The notes beneath the pieces were generated by a model. The model ran no database searches. It was not told the origin of the DNA and worked only from the letters and a program-made list of their open reading frames with translations. From Pseudoalteromonas espejiana DSM 9414 (GTDB lineage: Bacteria > Pseudomonadota > Gammaproteobacteria > Enterobacterales > Alteromonadaceae), in the NCBI RefSeq assembly GCF_002221525.1, contig NZ_CP011029.1, forward strand, positions 248,001 through 312,000: 64,000 nucleotides of DNA, read 5' to 3'. Position numbers and translations under genes: made by a program. Every line of letters starts with the position of its first letter. The first letter of the stretch is position 1. This document shows positions 24,826 to 32,684 of this stretch, piece by piece.

Positions 24826-25209
24826 TTGATAAAGAAAACATTAATCACCTTCTCATTGCTTTTTTTAGCCGTAATTTGGCTTGCGTATCTATCTCAGTAC
24901 TTGCCTATTTACATACCTATTTATGTACCCGCTTATATAAGTTCACTGAGCCTAATCACTTTTATAATGTACGCCTGGGATAAGCGACAAGCTAAACAAT
25001 CAACGCATAAAAAAGTTAACCGCACCCCAGAGCGCACGCTGCAACTACTTGCATTATTTGGGGGATGGCCCGGTGCATTGCTTGCTCAACAATTACTTCG
25101 TCATAAATCGCAAAAGCGACGCTTTATTATTGTATTGTGGTTATGTATTTTAGTTAATGTGGGATGCAGTATTGTCGCTATTTATTTTCCACATTTATTG
25201 TTAGGTTAA
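24826..25209 (+). CDS. DUF1294 small membrane protein
   Basis: A 127-residue protein with three or four hydrophobic segments: residues 5-24, 30-48 and 105-124. The central signature MYAWDKRQAKQ, then RTPERTLQLLALFGGWPGALLAQQLLRHKSQK, is that of DUF1294; some relatives are fused to cold-shock domains. Start is a TTG with AGGCG about eight bases upstream. Divergent from the DUF1579-like gene. No function is established for the family. Confidence 0.82.
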   Translation: MIKKTLITFSLLFLAVIWLAYLSQYLPIYIPIYVPAYISSLSLITFIMYAWDKRQAKQSTHKKVNRTPERTLQLLALFGGWPGALLAQQLLRHKSQKRRFIIVLWLCILVNVGCSIVAIYFPHLLLG

Positions 25210-25233
25210 AGTATAAATAGAAAAAGGACTTTT

Positions 25234-25740
25234 ATGATTAATTCAAAGCTATCAGGTGTAACTTTAACACTTATTTTATTTTTACTATTTCCAATTCAAG
25301 GATGTGCAGATATGTTTGGCTTTTTTAATAAACAAGATGTAACGCTATCACTGCAAATAAAAGGCCGATTACTTAAAAATGGTGAGCCGCTGGCAAGTGT
25401 TAAAATTACCCGAGAGCTTATTTATGGGGATACCTACATAGATGAAGTAGTAAGCGATAGCAATGGGGATTTTTATTTTGAAAATAAAACCATACGTAGT
25501 TCAAACCCCTCTAACATGTTTTTTAATAGCTCGTTACTACAGAGTATTTATATTGGTAACAAACAAGATGAAGATTCAATTTTGTGGTACGCCACAATAC
25601 AGTTTACGCAGGAGCAAGCACTGCTGTCTGATATATTAAATAACTTTGAATGCGAACTTGGTGAAGAGGCTATAACGTACGATATACCGATAAAAAACTC
25701 TGGCCAATTTTATAGTGTTTATACGCGTTGTAAGTTATAG
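25234..25740 (+). CDS. Exported hypothetical protein, DUF6795-like
   Basis: A 168-residue protein with a hydrophobic signal segment (VTLTLILFLLFPIQGC). Cys24 may be a lipobox cysteine, though Q at the -2 position is atypical. The mature part begins with a small beta-sandwich: LQIKGRLLKNGEPLASVKITREL, then SDSNGDFYFEN, as in transthyretin/carboxypeptidase-regulatory-like domains. It begins 24 bases after the DUF1294 gene, so both may share a transcript. Role unknown; probably envelope-located. Confidence 0.65.
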   Translation: MINSKLSGVTLTLILFLLFPIQGCADMFGFFNKQDVTLSLQIKGRLLKNGEPLASVKITRELIYGDTYIDEVVSDSNGDFYFENKTIRSSNPSNMFFNSSLLQSIYIGNKQDEDSILWYATIQFTQEQALLSDILNNFECELGEEAITYDIPIKNSGQFYSVYTRCKL

Positions 25741-25763
25741 AAATTAGTGAGAAGTTTGATAAA

Positions 25764-25789
25764 GCCACTAATATTCCTCTATTAGTGGC
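25764..25789. terminator. Hairpin between convergent genes, likely terminator
   Basis: Perfect ten-bp stem GCCACTAATA / TATTAGTGGC with a six-base loop. T-tracts on both sides are short, so termination strength is uncertain. Confidence 0.6.
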
Positions 25790-25802
25790 ATTAATATGAC
25801 TA

Positions 25803-26888
25803 TTAACGTTTTAACTGTGCTTCTTTTTGGTTTAGTAAACGAATTATAGGGTTTTGTTCTAATATTTTACTTTTCAAAATATAACCAATAATTAGTCCCG
25901 CTATAAAGCCACCAATATGCGCGCCATAATCAATGCCATCAGGGCCTGTTACTGCACCAAAAATGTTAAATCCTAACCAAATAGCAAAAAACCATACAGC
26001 TGAAAGTTTCTTTTGATAAATTACAAACATAAAAGTAAGGCTTGCGTGTCTAAACCACATTAAATACATGCCAAATAAGCCAGCAATTGCGCCACTTGCC
26101 CCTACACCTGGGATTTCTGACATAGGGCTTACAATGAAGCTAGTAAACGAGGCAAGTAACCCGCACACTAAATACCATAACAGAAAGCGTTTATGGCCTA
26201 AAACATCTTCTAAGTTATCACCAACGATGTATAAAAAGTACATATTGCCGACTAAATGCATTATAGAACCATGTAAAAATACGCAAGTTAATACAGTCCA
26301 CAGCTCATTACCTTTGCTTAAATCAGCAGGTGTCATAGCAAAGTTATCAATAACATAGCTGAATGAACTTGGGTTTAAAAAGTAAAGTGCAAAAATCAAT
26401 GTATTTAAAACAATAAGGCTACGAGTAACCCAAGGGGTTTTCTGTGGTTTGATATTATATTCTACAGGCATTTGTGTTAAAAACTGGAACAAGTAGGTTT
26501 TCCAACTTACTTTTTGATTTAGCTCACCTAAACTCGCTTTTATTTCAGGGCTTTTTTCAACACTTTCAAGTTCATCTTTATCAATCCATGTGCCATCACA
26601 ATGTCTACAAACGTCAATTTCGGTATGAAAAGCTTCTAGAAGATGAAATCGCTCTAAACTCTTACTGCAATCGGGGCAATCAAGTTCAGAAACTCCTAAG
26701 GACTCACCAAAGTGAGTTTCAAATTTTTCGCCTTCAGGCCCTTCATTTATTTCTGAAATCATACGGTTAACTTCGTTTTTTTCAAACCATAAACCGCCAC
26801 ACTCACGGCAAATATCTATTTCTTCACCTTGATAATTGGTTGCTTCTAATGGGTGGTCTTTACAATGAGGGCAGTTCTTAGTTGGCAT
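25803..26888 (-). CDS. Rhomboid intramembrane serine protease with two N-terminal zinc ribbons
   Basis: A 361-residue protein. Two zf-TFIIB-type zinc ribbons come first (C6/C9/C27/C30 and C71/C74/C94/C97), each with a CRxCxGxWxxxxE block. A six-helix rhomboid domain follows (about 153-340): HLVGNMYFL, catalytic Ser265 in GVGASGAIAGLFG and His324 in YGAHIGG. The dyad is intact, so proteolysis within the membrane is expected; the ribbons would sit on the cytoplasmic face and could select substrates. It overlaps by 11 bases the end of an upstream partner gene. Substrates unknown. Confidence 0.9.
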   Translation of the reverse strand: MPTKNCPHCKDHPLEATNYQGEEIDICRECGGLWFEKNEVNRMISEINEGPEGEKFETHFGESLGVSELDCPDCSKSLERFHLLEAFHTEIDVCRHCDGTWIDKDELESVEKSPEIKASLGELNQKVSWKTYLFQFLTQMPVEYNIKPQKTPWVTRSLIVLNTLIFALYFLNPSSFSYVIDNFAMTPADLSKGNELWTVLTCVFLHGSIMHLVGNMYFLYIVGDNLEDVLGHKRFLLWYLVCGLLASFTSFIVSPMSEIPGVGASGAIAGLFGMYLMWFRHASLTFMFVIYQKKLSAVWFFAIWLGFNIFGAVTGPDGIDYGAHIGGFIAGLIIGYILKSKILEQNPIIRLLNQKEAQLKR

Positions 26889-27522
26889 TTGTTAACTCCT
26901 TTAATGAACCGACTGAAATATCGTTTTGTTTTAGCTCTTTTTTTAATTGTTCGGCACTATTTTTTAATTGGGGAAGGGTCGTGGATTGTAGTTGCTCCGC
27001 AATTTTTTTGAGCTCGCTTGCTGCATGTTTAGCAGAGGTTTTTCTGCTGACTGCTGCGTTGATTAAAAACTCTGAACGAGAGTAGAAACGGCGTATTTGG
27101 GTCAATAGTTCACTGGGCGTTTCAAGTGTTGTGGGCGAATATTGCATGGTTTGCCAAATGTATTTTTCAAGCGTTGGCTTAAAGTATTCCATCTCTGATT
27201 TTGGAGGGCTTTTAGCTAATCGCTCTGCATATTCGCTAACACTATTTACGTTATCGGTTACTTCATCAAATAGGGATGTGCGTAAGTAATAGTTATCTTC
27301 CATTTTACTGAAATTATCGAACTTAAGCGCTTGTTCTAAACCGCTTTGAGCAGCTAAATACACACCAAACACAGTAGAAATAACCATAAAAAATTGATTT
27401 AGCCAAAAGCCAGTGCTTTTTAGTTCTTTATGATCTACAGTTTTTAGTGCTTGCGCGAGTTTTTGGGTTGCTGCTGGGTTTTTAGTATTATTATGTTGTG
27501 GAGAGGGTATTGTGGGTTCCAA
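26878..27522 (-). CDS. Hypothetical membrane protein coupled to the rhomboid
   Basis: A 214-residue protein. A polar N-terminus (about 1-37) precedes one membrane helix (residues 39-60, GFWLNQFFMVISTVFGVYLAA). The rest is helical and charged, with a likely coiled coil at the C-terminus (SELKKIAEQLQSTTLPQLKN, AEQLKKELK). No family is recognised. Its end overlaps the rhomboid start by 11 bases, so translation is coupled; it may be a partner or substrate-presenting protein for the protease, but this is inference from position alone. Confidence 0.7.
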   Translation of the reverse strand: MEPTIPSPQHNNTKNPAATQKLAQALKTVDHKELKSTGFWLNQFFMVISTVFGVYLAAQSGLEQALKFDNFSKMEDNYYLRTSLFDEVTDNVNSVSEYAERLAKSPPKSEMEYFKPTLEKYIWQTMQYSPTTLETPSELLTQIRRFYSRSEFLINAAVSRKTSAKHAASELKKIAEQLQSTTLPQLKNSAEQLKKELKQNDISVGSLKELTNAN

Positions 27523-27701
27523 TTCTATATCCTTATAATTGCTTCCTTTTTAGGCGTTTAGAGTACCTATATTAGATATAGCTTGCAACCCGATATTAAT
27601 TTAAAGTGATTTACATCCTCAGCTATTTTCATACATTGAGCATATAAATTCGTTATTTATAAATTACCGATGTGTATGGCAAATCATAGTCTATTAAGCT
27701 G

Positions 27702-28007
27702 CTAAAGCGCATTTATATCAAACTCATCACATAACACAGCAGTGCCGTTGGTAGCCTCATGGCGCAAGTGCACAATTTTTTGGTAAGCGTCTGAGTTATA
27801 CCACCCTAAAGCTTGCTCGCGGGTTTTAAATTTGAGCACGACAGTGCGGTCGTTCTTTGTATCGCCTTCAATTACATCTATGTTTTGATCTACCACTAAA
27901 ATTTTCATATCAAAGCCGTTAAAGGTTTCAATTGATTGCGGTAAATACTGGTTATTAAGCTTGTTTGAATCGGTTACTTTGTGATTAAAAATAAAATATG
28001 CGCTCAT
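27702..28007 (-). CDS. DUF1330-family protein
   Basis: A 101-residue ferredoxin-like (dimeric alpha/beta barrel) protein: MSAYFIFNHKVTD at the N-terminus, then VIEGDTKNDRTVVLKFKTREQALGWYNSDAYQKIVHLR in the usual DUF1330 order. Members are small cytoplasmic proteins of unknown activity. Monocistronic. Family assignment is confident; function is not. Confidence 0.85.
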   Translation of the reverse strand: MSAYFIFNHKVTDSNKLNNQYLPQSIETFNGFDMKILVVDQNIDVIEGDTKNDRTVVLKFKTREQALGWYNSDAYQKIVHLRHEATNGTAVLCDEFDINAL

Positions 28008-28040
28008 GGTTCTTCCTCATTTAGCAGTTAAAGAAAATAA

Positions 28041-28062
28041 AAAATAGCGCTAGTTTTAGCGC
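28041..28062 (-). terminator. Rho-independent terminator of soxR
   Basis: Stem GCGCTA-GTTT-TAGCGC; read leftward it is followed by a T-rich run. It lies downstream of soxR and upstream of the DUF1330 gene. Confidence 0.7.
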
Positions 28063-28157
28063 CTTGTTTAATGCATGAGGTAAGTATATTGGTATATATA
28101 AAATTGATAATACCAGTATGAGGGTAATTAGTTTTTACTTTAAATATATAATTAAAG

Positions 28158-28640
28158 TCATTTTTGCAAAATATTTTCAGCTTCAGAATTTAAAAATACG
28201 GCACCGTTTTGCGTTTCGCCTAAATAGTCGTCTTTATTATAAATAGGGCAGCTTTTAAGTGATAAACAGCCACATCCTATACAGCTATCTACCTTGTCGC
28301 GCAGGCGTTGCATATGGGCTATGCGTTCATCAAGCTGTGCTTGCCAGCGTTTTGAAAGTGCCGACCAATCTTGTTTTGTAGGTGTGCGGTTATCAGGGAG
28401 GGTGGCAAGGGTGGTTTTAATTTCATCAAGGGTTATGCCCATTGCTTGCGCAGCTTTTATAACGGCTACTCGGCGTAGCACATCTTTTTTATAGCGGCGT
28501 TGATTGCCGCTGTTTCGCCAACTTTTAATTAAATGTTTTGTTTCGTAAAAGTGCAGGGTTGATACTTTTACGCCGCTACGCTTGGCTACATAACCAACAG
28601 TTAGGTTGGCCTCTGTTAATTTTGTTTGATCTATTGGCAT
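28158..28640 (-). CDS. soxR: Redox-sensing MerR-family regulator SoxR
   Basis: A 160-residue MerR-family activator with N-terminal winged helix (LTVGYVAKRSGVKVSTLHFYE, RRYKKDVLRRV), a dimerisation coiled coil and the [2Fe-2S] cluster motif CIGCGCLSLKSC (C120, C123, C125, C131), in the same spacing as E. coli SoxR. It responds to redox-cycling compounds or superoxide. It is divergent from a flavodoxin-fold reductase whose promoter carries a SoxR-box palindrome. There is no soxS here, as is normal outside the enterobacteria. Confidence 0.95.
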   Translation of the reverse strand: MPIDQTKLTEANLTVGYVAKRSGVKVSTLHFYETKHLIKSWRNSGNQRRYKKDVLRRVAVIKAAQAMGITLDEIKTTLATLPDNRTPTKQDWSALSKRWQAQLDERIAHMQRLRDKVDSCIGCGCLSLKSCPIYNKDDYLGETQNGAVFLNSEAENILQK

Positions 28641-28656
28641 TATTTTAAATTTCCGT

Positions 28657-28687
28657 TTGACCTCAATATAACTTGAGGTTTTAAGCT
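28657..28687 (+). promoter_or_regulatory. SoxR-controlled promoter with 19-bp spacer
   Basis: The palindrome CCTCAATATAACTTGAGG (28661-28678) matches the SoxR box. A -35 TTGACC (28657-28662) and -10 TAAGCT (28682-28687) are separated by 19 bases, the over-long spacing that MerR-family activators untwist. It points at the reductase gene starting at 28718. Confidence 0.8.
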
Positions 28688-28717
28688 TCTTTCAACATTA
28701 AAAAAGGAGCTAACTAA

Positions 28718-29191
28718 ATGCAACAAAAAAATGAGCGTAGTACTGTTATTATTTATTCAAGCGCACGTAAAAATGGTAATACACAGGCGCACGTTAACGG
28801 ATTTGCAGAGCAAAATAATGTGCGGGTAATATGCTTAGATGATTATAAAATAGCGCCATACTGCTACAGTAAAAACTATAAAAACGATGATTTTTACGCA
28901 GTATTTGAAGCACTTTTAAAGTATGACCACTGGGTTTTTGCCTCACCCGTTTATTGGTACAGCACCACAGTACAAATGAAATTATTTATTGATAGAATAA
29001 CCGATTACATGGACGATGAAGTATTAAAGCCAAAGTTACGAATGCTGCGTAGTAAGCATTTTTCTGTGCTTTCTAATGCGTCATCAACCCAAGCGCCGGC
29101 ATGTTTTATAGAGCAGTTTAAAAATACGTTTAGCTATTTAGGCATGCAGTTTATTAACCACAGCCATAAAAGTACCCAAAAGGTTGCTTAA
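28718..29191 (+). CDS. Flavodoxin-fold NAD(P)H-dependent FMN reductase/oxidoreductase
   Basis: A 157-residue protein with the flavodoxin fold: VIIYSSARKNGNTQAHV (phosphate-binding loop of FMN), then FASPVYWYSTTVQMKLFIDRITDY, typical of NADPH-dependent FMN reductases and NAD(P)H quinone oxidoreductases. Controlled by the SoxR promoter upstream, it is a plausible two-electron quinone reductase or azoreductase that removes redox cyclers. Length is near the lower limit of the family. Substrate is inference from fold and regulation. Confidence 0.87.
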   Translation: MQQKNERSTVIIYSSARKNGNTQAHVNGFAEQNNVRVICLDDYKIAPYCYSKNYKNDDFYAVFEALLKYDHWVFASPVYWYSTTVQMKLFIDRITDYMDDEVLKPKLRMLRSKHFSVLSNASSTQAPACFIEQFKNTFSYLGMQFINHSHKSTQKVA

Positions 29192-29255
29192 ATTGCAGCC
29201 TTTTTTGGTTGTCTCTGGTAGTTTAGTAACCATATTAAAAACACAGGATTGTTTT

Positions 29256-29768
29256 ATGAAATATTTACTATGGTTAGTGCTACTTTTTAGCCCTTTAATA
29301 AATGCAGCTGAGCAACCAATTAAAGGATTTGGTAATTATTATGATGTACCAGAGTACGATAAAATTAATAGCTCTACGGTTTTTAAAATAGCATTTGATG
29401 TTGCCGATGGCGCTAAAAAAGGCGAGCAAAATAATTCAATAAATTCGCTTGCGCGTTTTATTAATATGCATGTAGCATACGGTGTAAAGCCTGAAAACAT
29501 TCAACTTGCATTAGTTGTGCACGGCAGCGCAAGTGTTGATGTGTTAGCTAATAGCGAATATAAAAAGCGCTTTAGTGCAGGCAACAAAAACCAAGCCTTA
29601 ATTAAGCAGCTACTTGCTAATAACACTAAAGTGTATGTGTGCGGGCAATCGGCTACTCACTTTAAAGTAACACCAGAGCATTTAATTGATGGCGTAAAAA
29701 TGTCGCTTTCAGCAATGACCGCTCATGCGCAACTTCAACAACAGGGCTATACGCTCAATCCATTTTAA
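29256..29768 (+). CDS. Exported DsrE/DsrF-like protein
   Basis: A 170-residue protein after choosing ATG 29256, where AGGA lies seven bases upstream and the product starts with a signal peptide (MKYLLWLVLLFSPLINA). The mature part has the DsrE-like pattern: VFKIAFDVADGAKKGEQNN, SLARFINMHVAYGVKPENIQLALVVHGSA, then VYVCGQSATHF with the single cysteine of the family. DsrE relatives handle sulfur in protein-bound persulfides; periplasmic forms like this one have no assigned role. One-base overlap (TAATG) with the next gene. Confidence 0.8.
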   Translation: MKYLLWLVLLFSPLINAAEQPIKGFGNYYDVPEYDKINSSTVFKIAFDVADGAKKGEQNNSINSLARFINMHVAYGVKPENIQLALVVHGSASVDVLANSEYKKRFSAGNKNQALIKQLLANNTKVYVCGQSATHFKVTPEHLIDGVKMSLSAMTAHAQLQQQGYTLNPF

Positions 29769-30391
29769 TGACGCAATTAATTAAAAATGTACTGTGCTTT
29801 GGGGACTCAAACACGTGGGGCCTTAACTGCGAAACAGGTAAACGTTTTGATGAGCATACGCGATGGACATCACTTTTAAACCAGCAACTTGGCTCTGAAT
29901 ACAAGGTAATTGAGGCGGGGCAACCAAATCGTACTTTGGTGAAAAACCCGCCGTTTTCAGGTGCGCTCAACGGCATTAGCTATTTAAAACCCTATTTAGC
30001 GCAGCATGTGGTAAGTACTATTGTTATAGCACTTGGCACTAACGATTTAAAAAAGCGTTTTGACTTATCGCCTGTAAAAATTGCAAGCGGCTTAGCAAGC
30101 CTTATTACCTCTATCAAACACTTTTATGCCGATGCCGAGTTACCCAATATAGTGTTATTCGGCCCTTTATTTATAAGCCCTCAGCCTCCGTTAAGGGATA
30201 TTTATTTAAACTGTGAAGACAAATTAGCACCGCTGAATATTTCCTTTAAACACGTAGCCAATGAGCACACGCTTACGTATGTTGATTTATCGCCCCTTAC
30301 AACATTACTCGCAAGTGATGGCATTCATTTAAGTAGCCAAGGACATAAACGGCTAAGTGAAATTGTTACAGCTGTAATTTATTCGTTGTAA
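29768..30391 (+). CDS. SGNH/GDSL hydrolase (esterase family)
   Basis: A 207-residue cytoplasmic SGNH hydrolase: block I CFGDSNTWG (nucleophile Ser14), block III ALGTNDLKKRF (Asn), and block V DGIHLSSQGH (Asp/His). The layout with NTWG and IALGTND matches the small arylesterase/lipolytic subgroup that cleaves acetyl or aryl esters. No signal peptide. It is cotranscribed with the DsrE-like gene by stop/start overlap. Natural substrate unknown. Confidence 0.88.
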   Translation: MTQLIKNVLCFGDSNTWGLNCETGKRFDEHTRWTSLLNQQLGSEYKVIEAGQPNRTLVKNPPFSGALNGISYLKPYLAQHVVSTIVIALGTNDLKKRFDLSPVKIASGLASLITSIKHFYADAELPNIVLFGPLFISPQPPLRDIYLNCEDKLAPLNISFKHVANEHTLTYVDLSPLTTLLASDGIHLSSQGHKRLSEIVTAVIYSL

Positions 30392-30519
30392 TATACAAAT
30401 AAATCAATGAATTAAAATTACTTTTTGGTTAAATAATTCACCTGGCGGCATTGCTTTTATGCTTAGATATGCAATTATTATTGCACCTCAAATAAACACA
30501 ACCACGCAATAAAGGTGTT

Positions 30520-32070
30520 ATGAAACAATATCAACAAAGGTCATTAGTTGCAGTACTAACCGGAGTCGTGGTTTTTGTTATGTGTACAAGCACATTGTTG
30601 TACTTTGCAGCGCAAAAGCTAGGTAGGCAATTAGCACGTGACTCTAATTATATTGTTCAGCACATAGATGCAGCAGCAGCCGAACGCAGACAAATTTTAA
30701 TGCGTTTAAATAATTTAAAGTCTAATCAATGCAACAGTAATACACTTATTGAAATGCGCCGTGCTTTATTTGACGCACAATACGTAATAGATATTGGCTT
30801 TTTTACAGACGATCAGTTGGTGTGCACTACGGGCGCCGGTAAATTAGCGCGCACAATAACCGATAACCCGCCTGACTATATCCGCACAGATACACAAACT
30901 AATACGCCTGTGCGTGTAAGGTACGAACCTCAGTTGTACTTACTTTTATTTACCAGCCGCGCAATGGAGGTAATAATAGTAAGGCAAGGCAATTATAATT
31001 TAATTATAGATACCCGTGCGTTTAACGATAAAGTGATTGAATCTACCCAATGGCAAGTGATTTATAAAAGCACAGACAAAATGTTCCATTTAGCTGGGAA
31101 AAATGGCACGTATGAGCAGGTAAAAAACAGCGCATTTTTACCTTATGAGTCAATTATAAAGTGCAGCACAAATAACCCAGGGTACTGCACTGCAGCAAAA
31201 CTACCTTGGAGCCAATTTTTTGCTGATAATCAATTTTTGTTAATTATTTCGCTTATTTTAATTTCGTTAGCAGGCGTATCGAGTGGCTTACTAGTTGATT
31301 ACAGCCTAGCAGCACGGCGCTCAACCATAACGCGCGTTCGCAAAGGCCTTAAAAAAGGCTCATTCTATTGGACATACCAACCTATTATTTGTTTGCGTAC
31401 AGGCAAGGTTGTAGGCTGCGAAGCGCTGGCTCGTTTTGAAGATAAGTATGGGGTGTTATTTCCGGATCAATTTATTCCCATTATCAGAAAAGCAAATTTA
31501 ACTTGGCGCTTTACCCAAGTAATGATTGATAAGGTAATAAAAGAATTATCAACGCTTGAAGTACTGCCTAGCAAATTTAAAATTTCGATTAATATTTTTC
31601 CGTGTGACGTAGAAACCGGCAATGTCGCTCTTTTAAAAGATATTCCAGTATTAACTGATTCGCGGTTTATTATTTGCCTAGAAATAACCGAAGACGAATA
31701 TTTAGATTCAACCGTTGCGCATGCGCATTTTAAAGCACTTGTAGAGGCCGGATTTAATTTATCTATTGATGATTTTGGTACAGGTTATTCAAATTTAAAA
31801 AACCTGCAAAATTTAAGTTTTCATCAACTTAAAATTGATCGCACGTTCGTACAAGATATAACCACAGAGGGCTTAAAAGCGTCTATGATCCCCAATATTA
31901 TGGAATTAGTGCGTAAATTTAACTATACCTGTGTGGCAGAAGGCATAGAAACTAACGAGCAAGAAGCAATATTAAAATTAGCGGGTGTTCATTACGGGCA
32001 AGGCTGGAAATACGCTAAACCTATGGCACTTTACGATTTTAAAACGTATTTAATATCGCAAAAATTTTAG
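30520..32070 (+). CDS. CSS-motif EAL-domain cyclic-di-GMP phosphodiesterase
   Basis: A 516-residue membrane protein. TM1 lies at about residues 8-30, a periplasmic CSS-type sensor domain with several cysteines (C42-region NQCNSN, KCSTNNPGYC) follows, TM2 is at about 240-262, and the C-terminal EAL domain (about 272-510) is cytoplasmic. All catalytic residues are seen: EALARF, SINIFP Asn, LEITED Glu, DDFGTGYSNL, KIDRTF Lys, AEGIET Glu and GQGWKYAKP Gln. It should hydrolyse c-di-GMP, with activity tuned by the redox state of the periplasmic cysteines as described for CSS-EAL enzymes. Monocistronic. Confidence 0.93.
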   Translation: MKQYQQRSLVAVLTGVVVFVMCTSTLLYFAAQKLGRQLARDSNYIVQHIDAAAAERRQILMRLNNLKSNQCNSNTLIEMRRALFDAQYVIDIGFFTDDQLVCTTGAGKLARTITDNPPDYIRTDTQTNTPVRVRYEPQLYLLLFTSRAMEVIIVRQGNYNLIIDTRAFNDKVIESTQWQVIYKSTDKMFHLAGKNGTYEQVKNSAFLPYESIIKCSTNNPGYCTAAKLPWSQFFADNQFLLIISLILISLAGVSSGLLVDYSLAARRSTITRVRKGLKKGSFYWTYQPIICLRTGKVVGCEALARFEDKYGVLFPDQFIPIIRKANLTWRFTQVMIDKVIKELSTLEVLPSKFKISINIFPCDVETGNVALLKDIPVLTDSRFIICLEITEDEYLDSTVAHAHFKALVEAGFNLSIDDFGTGYSNLKNLQNLSFHQLKIDRTFVQDITTEGLKASMIPNIMELVRKFNYTCVAEGIETNEQEAILKLAGVHYGQGWKYAKPMALYDFKTYLISQKF

Positions 32071-32129
32071 ATTTTAGTAGTACAAGTACACCACCCTAAA
32101 TACAGTTTATACAATTAGTAGGTTATAAA

Positions 32130-32651
32130 ATGATTAAAGTATTACTCAGCGCCTTGGCTTTTATAATGCTTAGTGCGTGTTCTGCTCAATATCCAAATCA
32201 ACAAGTGGCTGGTAAACAGTTTCCAACGATTAGCGGCCAAAGCTTAGAGGAAAAAAACGTTGCCATACCGAGTGATTTTAAAGCCGATAAAACACTCTTA
32301 TTAATTGGCTACAAGCAAGATAGCCAGTTTGATATAGACCGCTGGTTAATTGGTTTAGATATGGCGGGTGTTACCTTGCCAACTTACGAACTGCCGACCA
32401 TTGCAGGCATGGCTCCGCGTATGTTTAGCACCTTTATTGACAGCGGTATGCGCAAAGGTATTCCAAAAGAGCTGTGGGGCGGGGTTATTACCATTTATGA
32501 AGATGGAGAGGCAGTACAAAAGTTTACGGGCAATCAAAACCCAAATAATTCTCGTGTAATCTTAATTAATAAAACGGGTAAAATTTTACATTTTTACGAC
32601 CGTGGTTTTTCGGTTGACGCGCTTAATAAACTTAAAGAAAAAATAAAATAA
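32130..32651 (+). CDS. Lipoprotein with thioredoxin-like pattern
   Basis: A 173-residue protein with signal peptide and a clean lipobox (MLSAC, Cys17), so it is membrane-anchored by lipid. The mature part, GKQFPTISGQSLEEKNVAIPSDFKADKTLLLIGYKQDSQ followed by VITIYEDGEAVQKF and RVILINKTGKILHFYDRGF, resembles a peroxiredoxin/thioredoxin fold, but no CXXC is present. It might be structural or a chaperone. A strong bidirectional terminator follows. Family not recognised with certainty. Confidence 0.68.
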   Translation: MIKVLLSALAFIMLSACSAQYPNQQVAGKQFPTISGQSLEEKNVAIPSDFKADKTLLLIGYKQDSQFDIDRWLIGLDMAGVTLPTYELPTIAGMAPRMFSTFIDSGMRKGIPKELWGGVITIYEDGEAVQKFTGNQNPNNSRVILINKTGKILHFYDRGFSVDALNKLKEKIK

Positions 32652-32673
32652 AGGGAGCTAAGCTCCCTTTATT
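32647..32673. terminator. Bidirectional rho-independent terminator
   Basis: Near-continuous palindrome AATAAAGGGAGCT-A-AGCTCCCTTTATT overlapping the stop codon of the lipoprotein gene; shared with the convergent receptor gene. Confidence 0.88.
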
Positions 32674-32684
32674 ATTACGTGTAT

